A stretch of DNA of 11,521 nucleotides from Nitrosarchaeum sp. GTDB taxonomy: Archaea; Thermoproteota; Nitrososphaeria; Nitrososphaerales; Nitrosopumilaceae. How positions within the stretch are numbered: position 1 is the first letter of the stretch; each line of letters begins with the position of its first letter. This document shows, one piece after another, positions 6,677 to 11,521 of the stretch. The notes below the pieces were generated by a model, which worked only from the letters and a program-made list of their open reading frames with translations, was not told the DNA's origin and ran no database searches. The stretch covers positions 1 through 11,521 of the forward strand of contig SCUP01000162.1 in NCBI GenBank assembly GCA_004297665.1. The letters are read 5' to 3'. The position numbers and the translations under genes are program-made.

Positions 6677-7521
6677 CAAACGAAACTCAAACTTCAATAT
6701 TTGACTCTACTCCTGATACTCAGATGTACGAGTACAAATTATCTGTAGAAAAAGTCCAAGTGGAACTTTTACAGTATGGGCTGACATCTAATCAAAGTAA
6801 AGTATTCATTTATCTTGGAAAATACGGTGCAAAGACTGCACCTGAGGTATGCAAGGCCCTTAAATTACCTAGAACTGAAACATATCATTTACTTTCAGCA
6901 TTACAAAACAAGGGAATTGTTTCAGCTACATTTCAGCATCCTATCCAATTTACTGCATTACCATTAAACAAGGCAATATGGATTCTAGTAAACTCTGAAA
7001 AAGAACGAGTAAAATCCCTTGAACACATGGAAAAAGGATTATCGGAATTATGGGACAATATTCCAACCTTTGATTCACTACATGATGAAGTTGAAGAAAA
7101 ATTCCAAATGCTACAAGGTACAAATCAAATACAATCAAAAATTACTGAAATGACCGATGACTTTAAAGATGAATTTTTGATACTTGGTTCTGAGAAAGAC
7201 TATATCAAATTATATCATGGTGAATTCTTGGAATCTTTTGTAAAATCAAAACAGCAATTTAGATTACTAAGTGCATGCTCTGAAAAAACTGCATACATAT
7301 TTGATAATTTGGAAAGAAAGAATATTAAAAAACTAGACAAGGACATACAAAATCACCTATGCTTTATCCTAAAAGATGATGCTGAACTGTTGTTCTTTAC
7401 TAAAAATGCAAATTCACCTACAGAGCCATTTGCAATGTGGACAAACTCCAAATCCATGGTATACTCGATGAGATTACTCTTTGAATCACTTTGGACAAAT
7501 TCAAAGAACATTCACCTATGA
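6673..7521 (+). CDS. TrmB-family transcriptional regulator
   Basis: This 282-residue protein has an N-terminal winged helix-turn-helix of the TrmB type (about residues 28-105), with the characteristic run LLQYGLTSNQSKVFIYLGKYG, then a recognition-helix region KLPRTETYHLLSALQNKGIV. A coiled linker follows (about 105-140, EKERVKSLEHMEKGLSELW). The C-terminal half (about 140-282) is an effector-like domain with LILGSEKDYIKLYH and ends in a dimer-type helix, MRLLFESLWTNSK. TrmB proteins bind promoter palindromes and respond to small molecules or redox state. The best-known members control sugar genes, but the archaeal ammonia oxidisers have many copies of undefined function. Two inverted repeats upstream suggest autoregulation. 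The KaiC-like gene follows 81 nt later under its own TATA box. The ligand is unknown. Confidence 0.88.
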   Translation: MTNETQTSIFDSTPDTQMYEYKLSVEKVQVELLQYGLTSNQSKVFIYLGKYGAKTAPEVCKALKLPRTETYHLLSALQNKGIVSATFQHPIQFTALPLNKAIWILVNSEKERVKSLEHMEKGLSELWDNIPTFDSLHDEVEEKFQMLQGTNQIQSKITEMTDDFKDEFLILGSEKDYIKLYHGEFLESFVKSKQQFRLLSACSEKTAYIFDNLERKNIKKLDKDIQNHLCFILKDDAELLFFTKNANSPTEPFAMWTNSKSMVYSMRLLFESLWTNSKNIHL

Positions 7522-7566
7522 TAGTTTAAGTAAATATTATTTGTAAGAATCAAACTAGTCTCCCTC

Positions 7567-7574
7567 TTTATATA
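7567..7574 (+). promoter_or_regulatory. TATA box of the KaiC-like gene
   Basis: TTTATATA is the canonical archaeal box A. Its centre is about 32 nt before the ATG at 7603, so transcription should start roughly 5 nt before the gene, giving an almost leaderless mRNA. There is no Shine-Dalgarno. This shows the KaiC-like gene can be transcribed independently of the TrmB-type gene. Confidence 0.72.
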
Positions 7575-7602
7575 GAAAATTCCAGTTATTCTCTTTGTAG
7601 AT

Positions 7603-8340
7603 ATGGATTTTACATATTCTAAAGTAAAAACAGGCATACCGGGATTGGATTTGATCATGTCAGGAGGATTGAAAAAAGATCGTTCTGTAATAATCTCAGG
7701 TCCTCCTGGTAGCGGAAAGACAACATTTGGATTGCAATTTCTATACTCTGGTGCCAAGGACTTTGATGAGCCAGGTGTGTACATTACCATGTCACAAAAT
7801 ATCGATGAGATAAAAAATGACTGCAAGTCATTTGGTTGGGATTTTGATGACCTAATCAGTAAAGACAAAATCCTGATGATTGATGCAAGACCATTTAAAA
7901 TTCAAGACAAGTTAATTGGGCGAGATGATTCTCTGTATAGAGGTGAGCAGATACCATTTGAACACTTGACAAAATTACTTTTAAGCAGTATTAAAAGAGT
8001 GGAAGCAAAAAGAATGGTAATTGATTCTGTTACAATTTTAGCAATGCAGTATTCTGATAAATTCTACATGAGACAAGGTCTACAAGGAATGATTCAAGCA
8101 TTGGAAAATTATGGAGTCACATCACTAATAATATCAGAGTATTCTGAAAACAACGAAATTCCTTTGGAGTGGTTTGTTACGTCTGGAATTATTCAGCTAA
8201 GACATACTAGAAAAGAGGACACCATGGATAGAACAATTCAAGTAACTAAAATGCGTGGCATTAAACACAGTGAACAAATTCATCCCCTGATGATTAATGG
8301 AGATGGAATGCACATACAACATCCGAGATTGACTCCATAG
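7603..8340 (+). CDS. Single-domain KaiC-like (RecA-fold) ATPase
   Basis: This 245-residue protein is one KaiC domain, the length typical of archaeal KaiC-like proteins and half of cyanobacterial KaiC. Features in order are TGIPGLD (10-16), Walker A GPPGSGKTT (33-41), Walker B MVIDS (138-142), and the C-terminal TKMRGIKHSEQIHPL strand (215-229) typical of the family. At the position where many KaiC domains have two catalytic glutamates (F-E-E after the second strand), it reads TMSQN (62-66), so both glutamates seem to be replaced by Ser and Gln. ATP binding is therefore clear, but hydrolysis or autophosphorylation is doubtful. It probably signals or acts as a nucleotide-dependent scaffold. It sits beside a TrmB-type regulator and ends 1 nt from the convergent gene at 8342. 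Confidence 0.88.
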   Translation: MDFTYSKVKTGIPGLDLIMSGGLKKDRSVIISGPPGSGKTTFGLQFLYSGAKDFDEPGVYITMSQNIDEIKNDCKSFGWDFDDLISKDKILMIDARPFKIQDKLIGRDDSLYRGEQIPFEHLTKLLLSSIKRVEAKRMVIDSVTILAMQYSDKFYMRQGLQGMIQALENYGVTSLIISEYSENNEIPLEWFVTSGIIQLRHTRKEDTMDRTIQVTKMRGIKHSEQIHPLMINGDGMHIQHPRLTP

Positions 8341-8341
8341 T

Positions 8342-9568
8342 CTATTTTGTCTGTTTTTTGATTTGTTGTACCACCATTGGTAGAAAGGCACCAACATCGG
8401 TCACTATGCCCAATGCTTGCCATGTTCCTCTATCCATAAGCTTGGTAACCGTTGGCTGATTGATATCCACTACTATAACTTTGACATTTGCAGGCAACAT
8501 ATTTCCAGTTGCAATAGAGTGCAACATTGTAGAAATCATGATTACCATATTTGCATCCTTGAGAATTTTTTTATATTCTCTTTGTGCTTCGGCTACATCT
8601 GTAATTACATCTGGCAATGGTCCATCATCACGAATAGAACCTGCCAATACAAAGGGAATGTTGTTTTTTACGCATTGATACATTATCCCACGTGTTAGTT
8701 TTTTTATTTTAACCATATTTGCAATAGAACCCGCACGAAAAACTGCGTTTATTGTTTCCATATGATTTCGATGCCCGCGATATGCCAAAGTTGCATCATG
8801 AACATTCATTCCAAGTGATGTTCCCAATGTGGCATATTCTATATCATGAACTGCCAATGCGTTTCCAGCCAAAACTCCATCAACAAATCCTAATTTTATC
8901 AAATCTGCAACTGCATCTGCTGCACCAGTGTGAACTATTGCTGGACCGCCAACAATTATTATTTTTCCGCCCTTCTTTTTTGTTTTGTAGATGTCTTCTG
9001 CTACCTTTTTTGCAATATGTTGTGTTGGTCGCTCACTTGAGCTTGAACTTCCCATAAATTCAAAGACGTTTACTCCTTCTCTTGGACGCTCAGGTGGAGT
9101 AATTTTGATTCCACCCTCGCCAACTATTATCTCATCTCCTTTTTTTACATCTCTTACAGGTACACAAAACGCTCTGTTGTGTTTTACTACAATACACTTG
9201 TCCATCATCATATTTTCAACTTGAATCCATTTTTCATTATGAAAAACTTGGGTATGATTATTTGTAGTACTGTAAAAATCATCAGGCATTACCATGTCTT
9301 TTGGTGATTTTTTTAGCAAAATTCCTTTTTGTAGTTTTGCAACTGCACCTTCACGATGAATTGTTTCTAAAATTTCATCTAGATGTTTTTGATTCTTCCC
9401 AGTAACTAATAATCGTGCATATGATGGGTCTTTCTTCTTTTTTCCGATATTGATTTCTTCTACTTGAAATTCACCATGCAGATCCATGATCTTATCAAAT
9501 ATCTTTGTAAGAATAGACGAATCAATAAGATGACCACTAACTTCAATCTCTTGTGAAAATTTTGTCAT
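8342..9568 (-). CDS. TIGR00300-family protein, probable archaeal-type ornithine cyclodeaminase
   Basis: This 408-residue cytoplasmic protein belongs to the family with an N-terminal LOR/SDH conserved domain (about residues 1-100) followed by a Rossmann-like catalytic region. Visible motifs are GGPAIVHTGAADAV (207-220), AGNALAVHDIEYATLG (234-249), a YRGHRNHM segment (263-270), SIRDDGPLPDV (311-321) and STMLHSIATGNMLP (346-359). A characterised archaeal member and the C-terminal domain of cyanobacterial ArgZ/AgrE deaminate ornithine to proline with NAD+. That assignment is from family knowledge and has not been tested here. It would supply proline or recycle nitrogen. Start is the ATG at 9566-9568; a weak TATA-like TTTTGTTATC lies on the minus strand at 9588-9597. 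The two final lysine codons produce a T-run on the opposite strand near the KaiC-like stop. Confidence 0.82.
   Translation of the reverse strand: MTKFSQEIEVSGHLIDSSILTKIFDKIMDLHGEFQVEEINIGKKKKDPSYARLLVTGKNQKHLDEILETIHREGAVAKLQKGILLKKSPKDMVMPDDFYSTTNNHTQVFHNEKWIQVENMMMDKCIVVKHNRAFCVPVRDVKKGDEIIVGEGGIKITPPERPREGVNVFEFMGSSSSSERPTQHIAKKVAEDIYKTKKKGGKIIIVGGPAIVHTGAADAVADLIKLGFVDGVLAGNALAVHDIEYATLGTSLGMNVHDATLAYRGHRNHMETINAVFRAGSIANMVKIKKLTRGIMYQCVKNNIPFVLAGSIRDDGPLPDVITDVAEAQREYKKILKDANMVIMISTMLHSIATGNMLPANVKVIVVDINQPTVTKLMDRGTWQALGIVTDVGAFLPMVVQQIKKQTK
8354..8359 (+). terminator. T-run terminator candidate for the KaiC-like gene inside the convergent gene
   Basis: Six T residues (8354-8359), preceded by TTTTG, follow the KaiC-like stop by 14 nt on the plus strand. 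Archaeal RNA polymerase commonly stops at such U-tracts. The run is the antisense of the last lysine and glutamine codons of the gene ending at 8342, so one stretch serves two strands. Confidence 0.45.
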
Positions 9569-9630
9569 TTATTATTCTAAATACAATGATAACAAAAGCT
9601 TTACGCTGATTTTTTTTGACTATTATTGGT

Positions 9631-9636
9631 AAAAAA
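9631..9636 (-). terminator. T-run terminator candidate for the 115-residue protein gene
   Basis: An A6 tract on the plus strand reads as six T residues on the minus strand, 12 nt after the stop of the 115-residue gene. It is an archaeal U-tract terminator candidate. It would separate that gene from the ornithine-cyclodeaminase-type gene 80 nt downstream on the same strand. Confidence 0.45.
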
Positions 9637-9648
9637 TTGTCAATTTGA

Positions 9649-9996
9649 CTATACTGGAAGTATTACTTTACCTTTGTATTCTGAAATATTGTCTTTTTGA
9701 AATGAATGCTCCAGAGTTTCTTTTTGTTCCTTTGTCACTCCTTGAACAATTGTTTTAGAAACACCATTTTTATCCACTAGTGCAAGTATGTATCCACTAT
9801 TATCAGTTAAAACAAATCCTGCTGATTCATCAACAAATGCGTAAAGATTTTCTTCTCCTACTGGTTCCCATACATTTGATTTGTTATCTCTTAATGCAAG
9901 TGCAGGCATCGCCTTTCCATGGGTTAATTGGTTTAGGTATTCTCTTGCACTTGCAACTCTTTTTTGTCCTGTTTTTAAAGCCTGAAAATATTGCAC
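9649..9996 (-). CDS. Unknown 115-residue protein, leaderless GTG start
   Basis: I do not recognise this protein. It is a soluble alpha/beta protein with a basic helical N-terminus (LKTGQKRVASAREYLNQL, about 7-24), a beta-rich centre with WEPVGEENLYAFVDESAGFVLTDNSGYILALVDK (about 43-76), and a helix plus strand at the end. No signal peptide or membrane span is present. The GTG at 9994-9996 is the only early start in frame and sits about 25 nt from a good minus-strand TATA box (10017-10024), which supports a leaderless GTG start. It is divergent from the 93-residue gene. Its style suggests a lineage-restricted protein, and I would not assign a function. Confidence 0.72.
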   Translation of the reverse strand: MQYFQALKTGQKRVASAREYLNQLTHGKAMPALALRDNKSNVWEPVGEENLYAFVDESAGFVLTDNSGYILALVDKNGVSKTIVQGVTKEQKETLEHSFQKDNISEYKGKVILPV

Positions 9997-10016
9997 TACT
10001 AAAGGAAGGCATGATT

Positions 10017-10024
10017 GTTATAAA
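10017..10024 (-). promoter_or_regulatory. TATA box of the 115-residue protein gene
   Basis: Read on the minus strand this is TTTATAAC, preceded by a T-run. Its centre is about 25 nt from the GTG at 9996, matching leaderless transcription. It is back to back with the plus-strand boxes at 10044-10058 for the divergent gene. Confidence 0.55.
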
Positions 10025-10043
10025 AACAATATCTCAAAAGACT

Positions 10044-10058
10044 GTTATATCTTATATC
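10044..10058 (+). promoter_or_regulatory. TATA region with tandem TTATATC for the 93-residue protein gene
   Basis: Two directly adjacent copies of TTATATC (10045-10051 and 10052-10058) form a box A region. The first copy is at leaderless spacing from the ATG at 10071. This is the main reason for preferring that start over the ATG at 10011. Confidence 0.5.
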
Positions 10059-10070
10059 ACGAATAAAATC

Positions 10071-10352
10071 ATGCCTCTTACAAATAATGTAATAATAAAA
10101 TTAAATGAAATCACCACTATTGTTGAAGATAAAAGCAATCTAAAAGAACAAGAAATAGAAGAGATCAAATCTATTTTTAAAGACATTCTCAAAAGTGGCG
10201 AAAGATATGATGTAGACGATATTGAATCATGGTTTGAAAATGAAGGCAGTTGGTCAAACAAAGCATCACGAATTAGAGTGATAAATCTTTCTCATTACAT
10301 TCAAGACAAATATGAACAAACTGCAAGACTGAAAATTATTTCAGATGATTAA
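10071..10352 (+). CDS. Unknown 93-residue acidic helical protein
   Basis: I do not recognise this protein. It starts MPLTNNVIIKLNEI, then an acidic helix (KEQEIEEIKSIFKDIL, about 25-40), then a YDVDDIESWFENEGSW motif (about 46-61) with conserved-looking aromatic and acidic residues, and ends in a basic and helical stretch, SHYIQDKYEQTARLK. It has no signal or membrane segment. The open frame extends upstream, but codons before 10011 lie antisense to the neighbouring gene. A start at 10011 would add 20 residues, with a GGAAGG just before it but too close to be a convincing Shine-Dalgarno. It ends 17 nt before the convergent 75-residue gene. Confidence 0.7.
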   Translation: MPLTNNVIIKLNEITTIVEDKSNLKEQEIEEIKSIFKDILKSGERYDVDDIESWFENEGSWSNKASRIRVINLSHYIQDKYEQTARLKIISDD

Positions 10353-10369
10353 GATTCATGGTGTGAAAA

Positions 10370-10597
10370 TTAAATTTCTAATTGTTCTAAGAGTCTTCCA
10401 ACTATCTTTGCGTTTTCCTTTCTCTCATCTAGTATTTTTATCAGTCTCTGGTTTTTTGTTTTGTCATTTGAAGCAATTATTTGGAAATATTCTTCATCCA
10501 AGTCATTATTTGCTTGTAATCTTTTGATTATTTCAAAGAGTATCCCTATGACTTGTTTTTGTGTATCAATTAACTCATCTTTACTTTTTTCAGACAT
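10370..10597 (-). CDS. Unknown 75-residue helical protein in the HD operon
   Basis: I do not recognise this protein. It is entirely helix-forming, with a heptad-like stretch (about 5-30, DTQKQVIGILFEIIKRLQ) and a second charged helix (about 42-72, KNQRLIKILDERKENAKIVGRLLEQL), as in a small helical hairpin that might dimerise. Its ATG follows the stop of the HD-domain gene by only 2 nt, so the two are almost certainly co-translated. It may bind or modulate the HD protein, but that is inference from position alone. Confidence 0.72.
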   Translation of the reverse strand: MSEKSKDELIDTQKQVIGILFEIIKRLQANNDLDEEYFQIIASNDKTKNQRLIKILDERKENAKIVGRLLEQLEI

Positions 10598-10599
10598 GG

Positions 10600-11130
10600 T
10601 TATTTATCTAGTATCTTTGTAAATAATTCTAGTAGTTTGGGATCGTTTATTTCGTTTTTTGCAGAATTAAAAAAAGAATCCAATTTTTCTTTAGAGTGTC
10701 CTTCATTAGAGTAAATTTTTGCCTGTAATGCCATTTCCAATCGGTCTAATTGATGAACCATTTTTGCTTCTTTAGAATGATTAGACTGATATTCCTCCCA
10801 CAGTAGACCGTATTGCTTTTGTAATGATAGGGGTAAATCATTTAAGATTTTTTTCATGACATTATTTTCCAATGCTGTTTTTTCCTCGCTTGAAATTTGT
10901 CCTTGAGGTATATCACCAGTTATTGATTCTACTAAATCATGCAAAAGAATAATTTTTAAAATTTTTTCAGCATTGTAATTTTCCAAATCTGAAAAGATCA
11001 TGCCCATGATTGCCATAGAAAATGTATGATCTGCAACAGATTCTGGATTATCTATAGATAATTTGTCAATCCATCCTTGTCGTGGAATCTTTTTTAGATT
11101 TGCAGCTGTATGAAAAAAATCCAGAATCAA
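10600..11130 (-). CDS. HD-domain protein of the YfbR/HDDC2 5'-nucleotidase type
   Basis: This 176-residue single HD domain has the metal-binding set in order: H35 (in VADHTF), H64-D65 (LLHDLVE) and D129 (QLDRLE). E68 follows the HD pair, and an Arg/Trp pair comes before the first His (R17, W20), as in E. coli YfbR and human HDDC2. Those enzymes remove phosphate from deoxynucleoside 5'-monophosphates using a divalent metal, so a role in nucleotide pool balance is likely. Substrate is not proven by sequence. The start is a TTG (11128-11130) that overlaps the stop of the 42-codon small ORF (TTGA). The frame stays open 11 codons further up without an ATG, GTG or TTG. It is followed 2 nt later by the 75-residue gene. 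Confidence 0.85.
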   Translation of the reverse strand: MILDFFHTAANLKKIPRQGWIDKLSIDNPESVADHTFSMAIMGMIFSDLENYNAEKILKIILLHDLVESITGDIPQGQISSEEKTALENNVMKKILNDLPLSLQKQYGLLWEEYQSNHSKEAKMVHQLDRLEMALQAKIYSNEGHSKEKLDSFFNSAKNEINDPKLLELFTKILDK

Positions 11131-11255
11131 ATTCGTAAAATCTTCTGAATATTGTATTCTAATTCAGAATCATAATAAAGAACATCATTCTGTTTAGGTA
11201 ATTTGTGATTATTTTCAAATTTTGAATTCCAATATGGGAAAATATCTTTAGGCAT
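11127..11255 (-). CDS. Small 42-residue ORF preceding the HD gene (or its frameshifted N-terminus)
   Basis: From ATG (11253-11255) the frame reads MPKDIFPYWNSKFENNH then a charged, Tyr-rich end (LYYDSELEYNIQKILRI) and stops at TGA 11127-11129, overlapping the HD TTG start. A minus-strand TATA-like TTATTTATTA (11279-11288) is at leaderless spacing from its ATG, and no better promoter precedes the HD gene. This makes it the likely first cistron of the operon. The alternative is that it is the true N-terminal part of the HD protein, split by a one-base indel in the overlap: the HD frame upstream of the TTG also reads as plausible protein (IQYSEDFTN). No family is recognised. Confidence 0.5.
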   Translation of the reverse strand: MPKDIFPYWNSKFENNHKLPKQNDVLYYDSELEYNIQKILRI

Positions 11256-11278
11256 AAATTACATTTGTAAGTAAATGG

Positions 11279-11288
11279 TAATAAATAA
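11279..11288 (-). promoter_or_regulatory. Candidate TATA box of the small-ORF/HD operon
   Basis: On the minus strand this reads TTATTTATTA, centred about 29 nt before the ATG at 11255, so the transcript would begin at or within a few bases of that codon. It lies in the 72-nt divergent gap shared with the cobalamin adenosyltransferase gene. No convincing palindrome was seen in that gap. Confidence 0.45.
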
Positions 11289-11327
11289 TTCGAACAACAT
11301 AATAGTTAAGGTATTTTTCATACAATA

Positions 11328-11508
11328 TTGAAAATTTACACAAAGACAGGAGATGATGGAACTACTGGATTGCAAGGCAATTCTAGAGTCTCAAAATCCC
11401 ATCCAAGAATAATTGCATATGGTACAATTGATGAAGCAAATGCGGGATTAGGAATCGTGTTATCTTATAAATTAGACAAAGACATTGCCACGTTATTAAA
11501 TTTAATTC
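11328..11508 (+). CDS. pduO: PduO-type cob(I)alamin adenosyltransferase, N-terminal part (partial at right end)
   Basis: The enzyme transfers the adenosyl group of ATP to cob(I)alamin to make coenzyme B12. The visible 60 codons include the diagnostic ATP-binding start [14 protein letters not shown] (residues 2-15) and the following [23 protein letters not shown] (about 20-42), both hallmarks of the PduO/MMAB family. The start is TTG at 11328-11330, since no ATG or GTG precedes it before an in-frame stop at 11307 and the motif begins one codon later. The frame is cut by the sequencing adapter at 11509, so the C-terminal two thirds are absent. It is divergent from the HD operon. Marine ammonia-oxidising archaea make and use cobalamin, which fits the setting. 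Confidence 0.93.
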
Positions 11509-11521
11509 AGATCGGAAGAGC
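11509..11521. other. Illumina adapter remnant (right end)
   Basis: AGATCGGAAGAGC is the start of the standard Illumina adapter read-through and the reverse complement of the first 13 bases. It should be trimmed. It truncates the cobalamin adenosyltransferase gene artificially. Confidence 0.97.

Noticed and set aside
8417..9224. Several plus-strand open frames of 70-100 codons within the ornithine cyclodeaminase-type gene
   Set aside because: They are shadows of a conserved 408-codon gene on the other strand, with low-complexity His/Cys/Leu-rich translations.
9780..10070. Extended N-terminus of the 93-residue gene starting near 9780
   Set aside because: The upstream part is antisense to the 115-residue gene, reads as an implausible Leu/His/Gln-rich sequence, and the TATA boxes support a start at 10071 (or at most 10011).
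1..11521. Perfect 13-bp terminal inverted repeats suggesting a linear mobile element
   Set aside because: The repeat is exactly the Illumina adapter, both flanking genes are cut in mid-frame, and no transposase or integrase is present.
1..11521. tRNA, rRNA, CRISPR array, toxin-antitoxin or restriction genes
   Set aside because: I looked on both strands for repeated spacers, cloverleaf-like segments with a T-loop consensus, and known defence motifs, and found none. Gene-free gaps are all under 150 bp.

Overview
This AT-rich window looks like a chromosomal fragment from a marine ammonia-oxidising archaeon (Nitrososphaerota/Thaumarchaeota, Nitrosopumilus-like). The reasons are the archaeal TATA-box promoters placed about 25 bp upstream of starts with no Shine-Dalgarno, two proteins with class III (prepilin) signal peptides, a TrmB-type regulator next to a single-domain KaiC-like ATPase, an archaeal ornithine-cyclodeaminase-type protein, a PduO-type cobalamin adenosyltransferase and several small proteins of thaumarchaeal style. 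The lineage call rests on sequence style and gene content, not on a database search. The outermost 13 bases at each end (1-13 and 11509-11521) are reverse complements of each other and match the Illumina adapter. They are not genomic, and the genes at both ends are cut there.

Layout. 14-1657 (minus): a NorQ/CbbQ-type MoxR AAA+ ATPase followed, after 4 nt, by the start of a NorD/CbbO-like protein that runs off the left end. 1658-1783: a divergent promoter region with a 27-bp imperfect palindrome. 1784-6531 (plus): an unknown 155-residue protein, a small pilin-like protein, an 842-residue pilin-like protein with a LamG/concanavalin-A-like domain (the two overlap at ATGA), and two unknown helix-rich proteins. 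6532-8340 (plus): a control region with two exact inverted repeats and a tiny upstream ORF, then a TrmB-family regulator and a KaiC-like ATPase under its own TATA box. 8342-9996 (minus): the TIGR00300/ornithine cyclodeaminase-type enzyme and a 115-residue unknown protein. 10071-10352 (plus): a 93-residue unknown protein, divergent from the 115-residue gene. 10370-11255 (minus): an apparent operon of a 42-residue small ORF, an HD-domain nucleotidase-like protein and a 75-residue helical protein. 11328-11508 (plus): the first 60 codons of a PduO-type cob(I)alamin adenosyltransferase.

How the genes may work together. The most distinctive block is 1784-6531. It encodes two surface filament-type subunits, one carrying a large carbohydrate- or protein-binding-type domain, and could form an adhesive pilus tip or surface structure assembled by machinery encoded elsewhere. 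It is divergently arranged with a MoxR/NorD-type maturation chaperone pair, and the shared intergenic palindrome raises the possibility of joint control. TrmB plus the KaiC-like protein look like a regulator and signalling ATPase pair. The right-hand third is compact metabolic housekeeping (amino acid, nucleotide and cobalamin metabolism). No rRNA, tRNA, CRISPR array, transposase or integrase was recognised.
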